A DNA stretch of 64,000 nt from Azospirillum sp. TSA2s (lineage in GTDB: Bacteria > Pseudomonadota > Alphaproteobacteria > Azospirillales > Azospirillaceae): the NCBI RefSeq assembly GCF_004923315.1, contig NZ_CP039643.1:1-64000 (forward strand). Direction: 5' to 3'. A program made the position numbers and the translations under genes. The notes under the pieces were generated by a model. The model searched no databases and was not told the origin of the DNA. It saw nothing but the letters and a program-made list of their open reading frames with translations. The stretch's first letter is position 1, and each line of letters begins with the position of its first letter. This document shows, in pieces, positions 8,437-16,662 of the stretch.

Positions 8437-8489
8437 GTTGCGTCGGCTGCGAAATAGCCGGCAATCGCCCCGGGCAGTTCGATGATCAT
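8437..8489 (-). pseudogene. 5' remnant of a SnoaL/NTF2-like gene cut by the IS6 element
   Basis: On the minus strand, an ATG at 8489 preceded by GAGGGAG opens a frame reading MIIELPGAIAGYFAADAT before it meets the IS6 inverted repeat at 8436. This resembles the first residues of nuclear-transport-factor-2/SnoaL-like proteins, which often begin with a short strand and then IAAYFAAD. Only about 17 codons remain, so the family call is tentative. The rest of the gene is not found on the other side of the element. Confidence 0.4.
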
Positions 8490-8747
8490 GGTCATCTCCC
8501 TCATCATCTCTCGGCCATGTCCGGGACGACGACACCAACCATCCGACGGTGTGGGGCCGTCCGTCCCGACCTGACTTCCCGACACTCTACGACTGAACCC
8601 GCATCGCGGTAATCGGGATAAACCGGGATGCGTCGTCGCGAAAATCAGGACAATCAGGCTGGGACGGGACGGTCGGGCGAAAGCCGGTGGCCGCCGTGAT
8701 GCTCGGCGGGCCCCCTCGCCCGCCACTCCCCGATCAGCCCGGCCCCT

Positions 8748-9902
8748 TCACCATGCCTGACCGTAGAGATCCAAGGCGTCCTCGTAGCGGACATCGCGCG
8801 GATTGTTGACCAGAAGCCTCTGCACCTTCATGGCGTCGGCGGCCAGCATCGGCAGATCGTCCCGCCGCACGCCGACCTGTTCCAGCCGCTGCTCCATCGG
8901 CATGGCGGCGACGAGATCGCGCATGGCGTCGATGAAGGCCGCCGCCGCCCCGGCCGGCGTGGCGAAGGAGCGGCCGGGCAGGATCGCCGGGGCGAGTTCG
9001 GCATAAAGCCCCTCCGCGGCCGGCCGGTTGAACTCCAGCACCGGTCCGAGCATCAGCGCGTTGCTCAGCCCGTGCGGCACGTGGAAATGGCCGCCCAGCG
9101 GATAGGCCAGGGCGTGGACCGCCCCGACCGGCGCGTTGGCGAAGGCGATGCCGGCGAGCAGCGAGCCCTGGAGCATCGCCGCGCGGGCGGCGACGTCGCG
9201 CCCGTCCGCGATGACGGCGCGGATGTTGCCGCCCAGCAGGGCCAGCGCCCGCAGCGCGAGGCTGTCCGACAGCGGGTTCTTCTTGTGGCGGGTGGTGTAG
9301 GCCTCGATGGCGTGGACCATCGCGTCGATGCCGGTCATCGCGGTGACCCGCGGCGGCAGCCCCAGCGTCAGATGGGCGTCGAGCACCGCAAGGTCGGGAT
9401 AGAGCAGGCTGGAAACCACCCCCTTCTTCTCGCTGGCGGGCGTGGTGACGATGGCGATGGGCGTCACCTCCGACCCCGTGCCGGCGGTGGTCGGCACCTG
9501 GATCAGCGGCAGCCGCGGCCCCTTGGCGAGGCCGATGCCGTAGATGTCCGGCAGCTCCTGCGGCGTGCCGGCCAGCAGGGCGACCAGCTTGGCGGTGTCG
9601 AGCGAGCTGCCGCCGCCGAAGCCGATCACCCCGTCTGCCCCGGCCTCGCGCGCCGCCCGCACCGCCAGCGCCACCGACTCTTCCGGCGGGTCGGCCAGCA
9701 CGTCGGAGAACAGGGCGCAGGCGGTGCCGGCGGCCTTGAAGCCGGCCTCGACCGGCTCCAGCAGGCCGGCCGCCACCAGACCGGCATCGGTGACGATCAG
9801 CGCGCGGCGGATACCCAGCTCCTTCGCCATTGCGCCCAGCCGGGCCGCCGCCCCCGCCTCGCACACCAGCTTCGGCGTGGTTTCGAACACGAAGTCCGTC
9901 AT
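8748..9902 (-). CDS. Iron-containing (type III) alcohol dehydrogenase
   Basis: 384 residues, the usual size for group III Fe-ADHs. The N-terminal half has a Rossmann-like nucleotide site (RRALIVTDAGLVAAGLLEPV and GFGGGSSLDTAKLVA), and the C-terminal helical half carries the metal histidines in HALAYPLGGHFHVPHGLSNA. It should interconvert an alcohol or hydroxy acid with its aldehyde or ketone using NAD(P). It is the last gene of the minus-strand run MaoC-SDR-thiolase-thioesterase-ADH, 26 bases after the thioesterase stop. Start chosen at ATG 9902 (MTDFVFETTPKLVCEAG); the frame stays open further upstream but overlaps the thioesterase. Substrate unknown. Confidence 0.9.
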   Translation of the reverse strand: MTDFVFETTPKLVCEAGAAARLGAMAKELGIRRALIVTDAGLVAAGLLEPVEAGFKAAGTACALFSDVLADPPEESVALAVRAAREAGADGVIGFGGGSSLDTAKLVALLAGTPQELPDIYGIGLAKGPRLPLIQVPTTAGTGSEVTPIAIVTTPASEKKGVVSSLLYPDLAVLDAHLTLGLPPRVTAMTGIDAMVHAIEAYTTRHKKNPLSDSLALRALALLGGNIRAVIADGRDVAARAAMLQGSLLAGIAFANAPVGAVHALAYPLGGHFHVPHGLSNALMLGPVLEFNRPAAEGLYAELAPAILPGRSFATPAGAAAAFIDAMRDLVAAMPMEQRLEQVGVRRDDLPMLAADAMKVQRLLVNNPRDVRYEDALDLYGQAW

Positions 9903-9928
9903 GTCTCGGTCCTCACCGGATCGGGGTT

Positions 9929-10375
9929 TCAGGCGGTTTCGGCCGGCGCGACCAGCCGCCCGAGCACCGTGCGGAGCGTCTCCGGCAGCGCCGCCGGGCG
10001 GCGCGTCTCGCGGTCGACGTAGACATGCACGAAATGGCCGCAGGCCGCCGGGGTGGGGTCGTCGTTGCGGAACAGCCCGACCTCGTAGCGGACGCTGCTG
10101 GTGCCCAGCCGCGCCACGCGCAGCCCGGCCTCGACCCGGTCGGGGAAGCTGACCGGCGCGTAATAGCTGCAGCCGGTGTCCACCACCAGCCCGATCACCG
10201 GGCTGTTCTCGATGTCGAGCGCGCCGTTCTCGATCAGGTACTGGTTCACCACCGTGTCGAAATAGCTGTAATAGACCACGTTGTTGACATGGCCGTAGGC
10301 GTCGTTGTCCATCCACCGGGTCGGGACGATCTGGAAATGGGGATAGGAGGCGCGGGTGTCGTGCTTGCGGTCCAT
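9929..10375 (-). CDS. Acyl-CoA thioesterase, 4HBT hotdog fold
   Basis: 148 residues with the single hotdog fold of the 4-hydroxybenzoyl-CoA thioesterase/YbgC/FadM group. The active-site aspartate lies in [20 protein letters not shown], the classic D-x-Y/M-GHVNN motif. It should hydrolyse an acyl-CoA to free acid plus CoA. Its place between the thiolase and Fe-ADH genes suggests it releases CoA from a pathway intermediate or protects the CoA pool. The start at 10375 follows a GGGAGG sequence about 8 bases upstream. Membership is clear; the substrate is not. Confidence 0.9.
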   Translation of the reverse strand: MDRKHDTRASYPHFQIVPTRWMDNDAYGHVNNVVYYSYFDTVVNQYLIENGALDIENSPVIGLVVDTGCSYYAPVSFPDRVEAGLRVARLGTSSVRYEVGLFRNDDPTPAACGHFVHVYVDRETRRPAALPETLRTVLGRLVAPAETA

Positions 10376-10413
10376 TTGGGTTCCTCCCTGTCTCTGGTTC
10401 GTTTTCGGGGGCT

Positions 10414-11616
10414 TCAGGCGACTTCGAACAGGCCGGCGGCACCCATGCCGCCACCGACACACATGGTGACGACGACATGGCGCACACCCCGGCGCTTGCC
10501 CTCGATCAGGGCGTGGCCGACCAGACGGGCGCCCGACATGCCATAGGGATGACCGACGGCGATGGCCCCGCCATTGACGTTCAGCCGCTCGTCGGGAATG
10601 CCGAGCCGGTCGCGGCAGTGGATCACCTGGGCGGCGAAGGCCTCGTTCAACTCCCAAAGCCCGATATCGTCGACGGTCAGGCCATGTTGCTTCAGCAGCT
10701 TCGGCACCGCGAAGACCGGGCCGATCCCCATCTCGTCCGGGTCGCAGCCGGCGACGGCGATACCCCGGTAGATGCCGAGCGCCTGCAGGCCCCGCCGCTC
10801 GGCCTCCGACGCCTCCATCAGAACGCAGGCCGACGCCCCGTCCGACAGTTGCGAGGCGTTGCCGGCGGTGACGAAGCGCCCTTCCCGGATCTGCTGGCCG
10901 TCGCGGAACACCGGCTTCAGCGCCGACAGTCCGGCCAACGTGGTGTCCGGCCGGTTGCTCTCGTCACGGTCCAGCGTGACGGTATGACGAGTGGTCTCGC
11001 CGGTCGCCTTGTCGAAGCGGGTCATGGTGGTGGTGAGCGGCACGATCTCCGCGTCGAAACGCCCGGCATCCTGCGCCTCGGCGGTGCGGGCCTGGGAGCG
11101 GGCGGCGTAGGCGTCCTGCGCCTCGCGCGGCACGCCGTAGCGCGCCGCCACGATCTCCGCCGTCTCGATCATCGCCATGTAGACGTCGGGGCGGTGCTCG
11201 ACCAGCCAGGGATCGCGCCAGCGCTCGACGTTCATTCGGTCGGTCTGCACCAGCGACAGCGATTCCAGCCCGCCGCCGACCGCCACGGTCATGCCGTCGG
11301 CGACGATCTGCTTGGCGGCGATGGCGATGGCCATCAGGCCGGAGGCGCATTGCCGGTCCACCGACTGCGCCGCCACCGAGGTGGGCAAGCCGGCGCGCAG
11401 CGCGCATTGCCGGGCCATGTTCATGTGGGTGGCGCCCTGCTGCAGCGCCGCCCCCATCACCACGTCGTCGATTTCGGCGGGATCGATCCCGGCGCGGGCG
11501 ACGGCATGGGCGATGGCGTGCCCGCCCAGCGCCTGCGCCTGGGTGTCGTTGAAGGCGCCGCGGTAGGCCTTGCCGATGGCCGTGCGGGCGGTCGATACGA
11601 TGACGGCTTCTCTCAC
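10414..11616 (-). CDS. Acetyl-CoA acyltransferase (thiolase)
   Basis: 400 residues, full thiolase length. Catalytic features are all visible: nucleophilic cysteine in [14 protein letters not shown] (about residue 90), NEAFAAQ, histidine in [18 protein letters not shown], and the second cysteine in [14 protein letters not shown]. It should cleave a 3-ketoacyl-CoA with CoA to acetyl-CoA (or propionyl-CoA) and a shortened acyl-CoA, the last step of beta-oxidation. It sits 40 bases after the SDR gene and upstream of the thioesterase in one likely operon. FadA/AtoB-type degradative thiolase is more likely than a biosynthetic one given the neighbours. Confidence 0.93.
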   Translation of the reverse strand: MREAVIVSTARTAIGKAYRGAFNDTQAQALGGHAIAHAVARAGIDPAEIDDVVMGAALQQGATHMNMARQCALRAGLPTSVAAQSVDRQCASGLMAIAIAAKQIVADGMTVAVGGGLESLSLVQTDRMNVERWRDPWLVEHRPDVYMAMIETAEIVAARYGVPREAQDAYAARSQARTAEAQDAGRFDAEIVPLTTTMTRFDKATGETTRHTVTLDRDESNRPDTTLAGLSALKPVFRDGQQIREGRFVTAGNASQLSDGASACVLMEASEAERRGLQALGIYRGIAVAGCDPDEMGIGPVFAVPKLLKQHGLTVDDIGLWELNEAFAAQVIHCRDRLGIPDERLNVNGGAIAVGHPYGMSGARLVGHALIEGKRRGVRHVVVTMCVGGGMGAAGLFEVA

Positions 11617-11656
11617 CGGTCTTCTCCTCGTTTCAGCCGGGTCTCGGCCGGCCGGC

Positions 11657-12577
11657 TCAGCCGGCGGCGTCCGCCGCGCGCTTCAGGATGCGGTCGACAT
11701 GGCTCAGGCCGGCGTCGATCTCGTGCTGGCGGTCGAGCGAGGCGATCTCGGCGAAGCGGGCGGCCACGGCTTCCGGCGTCCGCTCGCCCTCGGGCAGGTA
11801 GACGCCGTCCGATTCGACGATGGCGAGCCGGGCGTAGGTGCCGGCGCCGGCGAGGATCACCGTGCGGCTGGGCGCCCGCTCCGACACCAGGAACAGCGCC
11901 GCCGGGGTGACGAAATCCGGGTTCAGCCGGGCCAGCGCCGTCTCGTCGAGGATGTCGGAGGTCATGCGGGTCGCCGCCGTCGGGGCGACCGCGTTGACGT
12001 GGATGCCGTTGCGGATGCCCTCCAGATGCAGGACATTCATCAGCCCGACCAGACCGGCCTTCGCCGCGCCGTAGTTCGACTGGCCGAAATTACCGTAGAC
12101 GCCCGAGGTGGAGGTCGTCATCAGGACGCGGCCATAGCCCTGCGCCCGCATGATCGGCCAGACCGCATGGGTGACGTTGGCCGCCCCCATAAGATGCACG
12201 TCGACGACCGAGCGGAAATCCTCCAGCTCCATCTTGGCGAAGCTCTTGTCGCGCAGGATGCCGGCGTTGTTGATCAGCACGTCGATGCGGCCCCACAGGC
12301 CGTGGGCGTGCCCGACCATCGCCGCGACCTGCGCCGGGTCGGTGACGTTCGCGCCGTCGGCGATGGCCTCGCCGCCGCGGCTGCGGATCTCCGCGACCAC
12401 CGTCTCGGCGGCATCGGAGGCGCCGCGGCCGTCGCGCCCGCCGCCCAAATCGTTGACCACCACCCTGGCGCCGCGCGCCGCCAGTTCCAGCGCATAGCCG
12501 CGCCCCAGGCCGTTCCCCGCCCCGGTGACGATGGCGACCCGCCCGTCGAAGCGGATGCCTTCCGATTCAATGCTCAT
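11657..12577 (-). CDS. SDR-family 3-hydroxyacyl-CoA dehydrogenase
   Basis: 306 residues. The nucleotide-binding motif is [17 protein letters not shown] (TGxxxGxG) followed by [12 protein letters not shown] is present ([13 protein letters not shown]), and the catalytic serine and YxxxK lie in [13 protein letters not shown] and SNYGAAKAG. The NDLGG segment and overall layout resemble the dehydrogenase domain of the peroxisomal multifunctional enzyme type 2, which oxidises (3R)-hydroxyacyl-CoA. Its start overlaps the stop of the MaoC hydratase by four bases (ATGA), so the two are translationally coupled and probably act in sequence. Confidence 0.9.
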   Translation of the reverse strand: MSIESEGIRFDGRVAIVTGAGNGLGRGYALELAARGARVVVNDLGGGRDGRGASDAAETVVAEIRSRGGEAIADGANVTDPAQVAAMVGHAHGLWGRIDVLINNAGILRDKSFAKMELEDFRSVVDVHLMGAANVTHAVWPIMRAQGYGRVLMTTSTSGVYGNFGQSNYGAAKAGLVGLMNVLHLEGIRNGIHVNAVAPTAATRMTSDILDETALARLNPDFVTPAALFLVSERAPSRTVILAGAGTYARLAIVESDGVYLPEGERTPEAVAARFAEIASLDRQHEIDAGLSHVDRILKRAADAAG

Positions 12578-13101
12578 GCTGCGTTCACCTGTTCTTTCAA
12601 AAGGGTCAGGATGATCCAGTCGGCCGCCAGCGCCGGCCTGCCGCCGCCCTCGATCTCCACCGTCACCGCATAGCGCGCGGCCAGTTCCCGATCCGACCGG
12701 CGGGTGACCTCGCTCAGAACGAAGCGGGCGCGGACCCGTGCGCCGGACCGAACCGGGGCGGGGAAGCGGACGCGGTCGAAGCCGTAATTGATGACCATCG
12801 CCTCTCCGGCGATCCTCGGCAGCACGCCCTCCCCCATCGCGGTCAGCAGCGACAGCGACAGGAAGCCGTGGGCGATGGTGCCGCCGAAGGGAGTGTCTCG
12901 GCTCGCCCGCTCGGGATCGACATGGATGAACTGGTGGTCGTCGATGGCGTCGGCAAAGGCGTCGATGCGCGTCTGGTCGATCTCGAACCAGCGCGACACA
13001 CCGATCTCGCCGCCGACGCGCCGCTCCAGCTCCCCGGCGGGAATGGGTTCGTTCATTGGGCGCGTTCCCGTCTTCGTTTGGGCCATGTTCGTGGTGGCCA
13101 T
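12574..13101 (-). CDS. MaoC-family (R)-specific enoyl-CoA hydratase
   Basis: About 175 residues with a hotdog fold. The hydratase motif is clear: FADAIDDHQFIHVDPERA followed by TPFGGTIAHGFLSLSL, giving the catalytic D-x4-H pair and the hydratase 2 loop. It should hydrate trans-2-enoyl-CoA to (3R)-hydroxyacyl-CoA, feeding the coupled SDR. It is the first gene of the minus-strand catabolic operon, and the palindrome at 13157-13174 lies 56 bases upstream. The start is uncertain: 13101 has a GAAGG upstream, while 13056 (MNEPIPAGE) is where most relatives would begin but has no good ribosome-binding site. Confidence 0.88.
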   Translation of the reverse strand: MATTNMAQTKTGTRPMNEPIPAGELERRVGGEIGVSRWFEIDQTRIDAFADAIDDHQFIHVDPERASRDTPFGGTIAHGFLSLSLLTAMGEGVLPRIAGEAMVINYGFDRVRFPAPVRSGARVRARFVLSEVTRRSDRELAARYAVTVEIEGGGRPALAADWIILTLLKEQVNAA

Positions 13102-13156
13102 TCGGCCTTCGGTCGGATGCGCTCGCCGCAAAGATTGCTTGCGTCACGCACAAAAA

Positions 13157-13174
13157 ACCTACCAAGTAGTATGT
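13157..13174. promoter_or_regulatory. Candidate TetR operator, site 1
   Basis: An imperfect 18-bp palindrome, minus strand ACATACTACTTGGTAGGT, lies in the divergent promoter between the MaoC operon and tetR. It agrees at 12 of 18 positions with the site at 15781-15798. A TetR dimer bound here could repress both its own gene and the catabolic operon. Confidence 0.5.
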
Positions 13175-13324
13175 GAGCGCGTCCGCTCTGTCCAGGCAGA
13201 AATGTTGCCTGTGGGATGGATTGGTCCTAGCTTCGCCTGACCGGCCCCTGCCGGGGTGCCGCGAAGGGACGATGCGGGCGGAACGGGTTGATCGCCGACG
13301 AAATTATCGAGTTGGAACTGGACG

Positions 13325-13966
13325 ATGAGCAGTGAAAAGAGCCAGCTGTCACCCCGCATCGACAAGACCGGGAACATCGATATCCTGACCGCCGCCGCCG
13401 AATGCTTCATGGAGCAGGGCTATCACGCGACGAGCATCGATGACGTGGCGCGGCGTCTGGGCGCTACGAAGGGCCGCATCTATCATTACTACCGCTCCAA
13501 GACGGAGCTGTTCTTCGACGTCCACCGCGAGGGAATGCGGCGCAACTTCGAGGCCGTCACCCCGGTGATGAAGGGGCCGGAGCCGGCGGCGAAGCGCCTC
13601 AGCGCCATGTTCCGCCAGCACGCCCTGTCGATGATGGAGAATCTCGCCCTGGAGGCGGTGGTCGTGCAGGGGGTCGAGATGCACCGCTTCGGCGCCACGA
13701 CGCCCGAGCAGCGCCGCACGCTGGCCGAGCTGATGACCGTGCGCAACGACTTCGAGAGCCTGTTCAAGCGGGTCGCCTACGAGGGTGTCGAGGACGGCTC
13801 GATCCGCACCAGCGACGTGTCGGTGGCGGTCAAGGTGGCACTGGGCGCCATCAACTGGCTGTCGATCTGGTACCGCCCCCGCCCCGCCGAGACCCGCGAC
13901 GACCGCGAGATCCTGGCCGATAAGATCGTGGATTCGATCATGCAGGGCCTGAACGCGCCGGGATGA
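13325..13966 (+). CDS. TetR/AcrR-family transcriptional repressor
   Basis: 213 residues. The N-terminal HTH is typical: ILTAAAECFMEQGYHATSID, then DVARRLGATKGRIYHYYRSK and TELFFDVHREGM. The C-terminal ~140 residues form the variable ligand-binding domain, with a SMMENLALEAVVVQGVEMHR helix. It probably binds an acyl-CoA or the free acid that the neighbouring genes degrade. Divergent from the MaoC operon and followed by a strong hairpin. The two matching palindromes (13157 and 15781) are its likely operators. The ATG at 13325 is the only reasonable start, though its ribosome-binding site is weak. Confidence 0.9.
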   Translation: MSSEKSQLSPRIDKTGNIDILTAAAECFMEQGYHATSIDDVARRLGATKGRIYHYYRSKTELFFDVHREGMRRNFEAVTPVMKGPEPAAKRLSAMFRQHALSMMENLALEAVVVQGVEMHRFGATTPEQRRTLAELMTVRNDFESLFKRVAYEGVEDGSIRTSDVSVAVKVALGAINWLSIWYRPRPAETRDDREILADKIVDSIMQGLNAPG

Positions 13967-13974
13967 GGGAAAAG

Positions 13975-13999
13975 CCCCTCTCCCGCAAGGGGAGAGGGG
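13975..13999. terminator. Hairpin between convergent genes
   Basis: A perfect 10-bp stem (CCCCTCTCCC/GGGAGAGGGG) with a 5-base loop lies nine bases after the tetR stop and 40 bases from the converging ligase stop. No U-tract follows, so it may be a weak bidirectional terminator or a REP-like hairpin. Confidence 0.55.
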
Positions 14000-14038
14000 C
14001 CCGGCCGCCGTTGAAAACTCACTGCGCTCGACCGCTTC

Positions 14039-15673
14039 TCAGCCGAGCCTTTCGCGCTTGAGGCGGATGCCCGCGGCCTCGCGGTCCCAGCAATCCTCCG
14101 TCAGCCCATCGGCGCGCAGCATGTGCTTCTGGAGCTTGCCGCTGGCCGTCTTGGGCAGTTCCTCCACCACGCGGACATAGCGCGGGACCATGTAGTGCGC
14201 CACCCTCGCGGCGAGGAAGCCGACCAGCTCGGCCGGGTCGATCGCGGCGCCGGGGATCGGGGCGACGACCGCCAGCACCTCGTCCTCGCCGACGTCGCTG
14301 GGCACGGCGACGGTCACCGCCTCGCGCACCGCCGGATGGGCGCAGATCTCCGCCTCCAATTCGAAGGAGGAGATGTTCTCGCCGCGGCGGCGGATGACGT
14401 CCTTCAGGCGGTCGACGAAGAAGAAGCGCCCGTCCGCCTCCATGCGGAAGGCGTCGCCGGTGTGGAACCAGCCGTTGCGCATGGACGCCAGCGTCGCCTC
14501 CGGATTGCGGTAGTAGCCGGAGCCGAGCGCCCAGGGCCGGTGCGAGCGGATGATCAGCTCGCCGACCGTGCCCGGCGGCAGCTCGGCATCGTTGCCGTCG
14601 ACCACGCGCAGCTCGAAGCAGGGGCGCGCGCGGCCGCACAGGCCCGGCACCATCCCGTCCGGTCCGGCGGTGCGCGGCCCGGCGGTCAGGGGGCTGGCGA
14701 TCTCGGTCATGTTGTAGACGGTGTGGAGTTCGACGCCGAAGCGCTCGCCGAACCGGGGTGCGTCCTCGCCGAAGGGGACGATGAAGACCTTCTTGAGGGT
14801 ATGGTCGCGGTCCCGCGCATCCGGCGGCGCCTTCAGCAGGAAGTTCGCCATGATGCCCAGAAGCAGGACCACCGTGCTGCGGGTGTCGCGGATCGAATCC
14901 CAGAAGTCCGGCGTCCGAAACTCCGGAACCATCGCCATCGACCCGCCCTTGCCCAGCATGCAATAGACGTAAAGCGTGCTGCCGCAATGGAAAATCGGAC
15001 CGCAGATCATGCAGCGGTCGTCCGCCGTGATGCTGTCGAAGGCGTCCGGCCCCATCGTGTAGATCTGCACGTAGGAGGTCACGACCCCCTTGGCCGCCCC
15101 GGTGGTTCCCGACGAATACATGATCGCGTGGGGGTCCCAGGGCTGGATCGGCCGGTCGAGCGGCAGGCTGAGGTCCGCATCGGCCGGCGCATCGACCAGC
15201 GGCGCGATGGAGACGCCGGGCAGGTCGGGCGGGTCCGCATCCGCCGTGCCGACGGTCAGGATCCTGGCCAGCGGCCCGCGCCCGATCTCCGCCAGGCGGC
15301 CGATCAGGGCGGCGTGGGCAATGAGGACCGTGGCGCCGGCATTGTCCAGCATATGCTCCAGCGGGCGCCCGCGGCTGGCCGTGTTGAGCGGCACATAGAC
15401 CGCGCCGAGATAGTTGATGGCGAACCACGCGGTCAGCAGGTCCGGCCCGTTTCCCATCCAGCACAGCACATGGTCGCCCTGGCGCACACCTTGCGCCCGC
15501 AGGGCCGCGGCGCGGCGGCGGACACGCTCCAGCGTCTCCCGGTAGCTCCAGCTCTCGCCCCGCCAGAAGGCGACGAACACCGCGTCGGGCTGCCGCGCGG
15601 CCTGCGCCTCCAGAAGATTGCGCAGCACGCACTCGTCCGCCGTGGGGATCCGCGCCCAATCATCGCCGTGCAT
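14039..15673 (-). CDS. AMP-forming acyl-CoA ligase
   Basis: 544 residues, an ANL-superfamily adenylating enzyme. The phosphate loop reads IMYSSGTTGAAKGVV, followed by NMTEIASPL, the hinge region GWFHTGDAFRMEADG with FFVDRLKDVIRRRGENIS, and the C-terminal catalytic lysine in LPKTASGKLQKHML. It activates a carboxylic acid to its acyl-AMP and then acyl-CoA. The overall style is close to the crotonobetaine/carnitine-CoA ligase (CaiC)-like group, but the substrate cannot be read. Start chosen at 15673 (MHGDDW) because GGGAGGG lies upstream; the frame is open to 15784, but that would run into the operator. Divergent from the hydratase/importer operon. Confidence 0.9.
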   Translation of the reverse strand: MHGDDWARIPTADECVLRNLLEAQAARQPDAVFVAFWRGESWSYRETLERVRRRAAALRAQGVRQGDHVLCWMGNGPDLLTAWFAINYLGAVYVPLNTASRGRPLEHMLDNAGATVLIAHAALIGRLAEIGRGPLARILTVGTADADPPDLPGVSIAPLVDAPADADLSLPLDRPIQPWDPHAIMYSSGTTGAAKGVVTSYVQIYTMGPDAFDSITADDRCMICGPIFHCGSTLYVYCMLGKGGSMAMVPEFRTPDFWDSIRDTRSTVVLLLGIMANFLLKAPPDARDRDHTLKKVFIVPFGEDAPRFGERFGVELHTVYNMTEIASPLTAGPRTAGPDGMVPGLCGRARPCFELRVVDGNDAELPPGTVGELIIRSHRPWALGSGYYRNPEATLASMRNGWFHTGDAFRMEADGRFFFVDRLKDVIRRRGENISSFELEAEICAHPAVREAVTVAVPSDVGEDEVLAVVAPIPGAAIDPAELVGFLAARVAHYMVPRYVRVVEELPKTASGKLQKHMLRADGLTEDCWDREAAGIRLKRERLG

Positions 15674-15780
15674 CGCCGAAAACCCTCCCTGTTCTTTCCA
15701 AACCCTGTCCGGACCACGGGCCTCGCGCCAGTGCCGGCTGCTGCCGTTCATATGTTTGCACCGCCAATCAAAAGATTGCA

Positions 15781-15798
15781 ACATACTCGGTAGAATGT
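15781..15798. promoter_or_regulatory. Candidate TetR operator, site 2
   Basis: The palindrome ACATACTCGGTAGAATGT lies between the divergent ligase (108 bases away) and enoyl-CoA hydratase (81 bases away). It resembles site 1 at 13157-13174 and contains no other obvious signal. It probably places both operons under the same TetR regulator. Confidence 0.5.
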
Positions 15799-15878
15799 TA
15801 GGGAGTGGGCACCGGCAAGAACGGCACGCCGCGCCGGCGGAGCCATGGTCGGGCCATGGTCGGGGAGGAAAAAGCGGA

Positions 15879-16622
15879 ATGAGCCTTGTTTCGATCGAGC
15901 ATGCCGACGGGGTGGCGCTGGTCCGCTACGACCGCGGCGGGCGGGCCAACGCCTTGAGCGCGGCGGCGATGGAGAGGCTGACCGACGTCGCTCACCGCCT
16001 GCGCGCCGACACCGGCGTCCGCGCGGTGGTGCTGACCGGCACCGGCACGGTGTTCTCCGGCGGCATCGACCTGTCCGATCCGCTGCTCTGGCCTACCGGC
16101 ACGGATGTGCTGGAACAGCACGCCGCGGTCGAGCGCGGGCGTGCCCTGTGCGACGCCTGGGCGGCACTTCCCCAGCTCACCATCGCCGCCGTGGAGGGAC
16201 CGGCGGTCGGCGGCGGCGGCGTGCTGGCGCTGGCGCTGGACCTGCGGGTCTTCGGGCGGAGCGCGCATCTGCGGCTGCCGGAGGCCCGGCTCGGCTTCAA
16301 CCTGGCCTGGGGCGGACTGCCGCGTCTGGTCTCGCTGGTCGGTCCGGCGCGGGCCAAGCGGCTGCTGTTCACCGACCTGCGGGTCGATCCGGCGCTGGCG
16401 CTCGATTGGGGTCTGGCCGACCTCGTCGCGGAGGACGGCGCCGCGGTCGACGAAAGCATGCGGCTGGCGGGCGAGGCGGCGGCGGTCCCGCCGCTGGCCC
16501 TGCGCATGACCAAGCGGGCCATCGACGCCCAGGCCGACCAGACGCGGCTGGCCCATGGCGACAGCGACCAGTTCCTGCTCGGCCGCCTGCTGCGCGACGC
16601 CGCGGCGGCAGCCAAGGCCTGA
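15879..16622 (+). CDS. Enoyl-CoA hydratase/isomerase family protein
   Basis: 247 residues of crotonase fold. The CoA-binding/oxyanion regions are present: RANALSAAAMERL, VVLTGTGTVFSGGIDLSDP, and AAVEGPAVGGGGVLALALDL. A glutamate in LPEARLGFNLAWGGLPRLV occupies the usual position of one catalytic residue; the second catalytic glutamate of true hydratases is not obvious, so isomerase or another crotonase activity is possible. Start at 15879 follows GGGGAGG. First gene of the operon that continues with the ABC importer 40 bases later, tying transport to CoA-based breakdown. Confidence 0.87.
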   Translation: MSLVSIEHADGVALVRYDRGGRANALSAAAMERLTDVAHRLRADTGVRAVVLTGTGTVFSGGIDLSDPLLWPTGTDVLEQHAAVERGRALCDAWAALPQLTIAAVEGPAVGGGGVLALALDLRVFGRSAHLRLPEARLGFNLAWGGLPRLVSLVGPARAKRLLFTDLRVDPALALDWGLADLVAEDGAAVDESMRLAGEAAAVPPLALRMTKRAIDAQADQTRLAHGDSDQFLLGRLLRDAAAAAKA

Positions 16623-16662
16623 GACGACCTTTCAAATCAATCAGAATAGGGAGGACAAACGG

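Noticed and set aside
14123-15793. 556-codon plus-strand frame opposite the acyl-CoA ligase
   Set aside because: It is the mirror frame of a high-G+C gene with clear ANL motifs; the opposite frame has low-complexity R/G/H/D composition and no domain.
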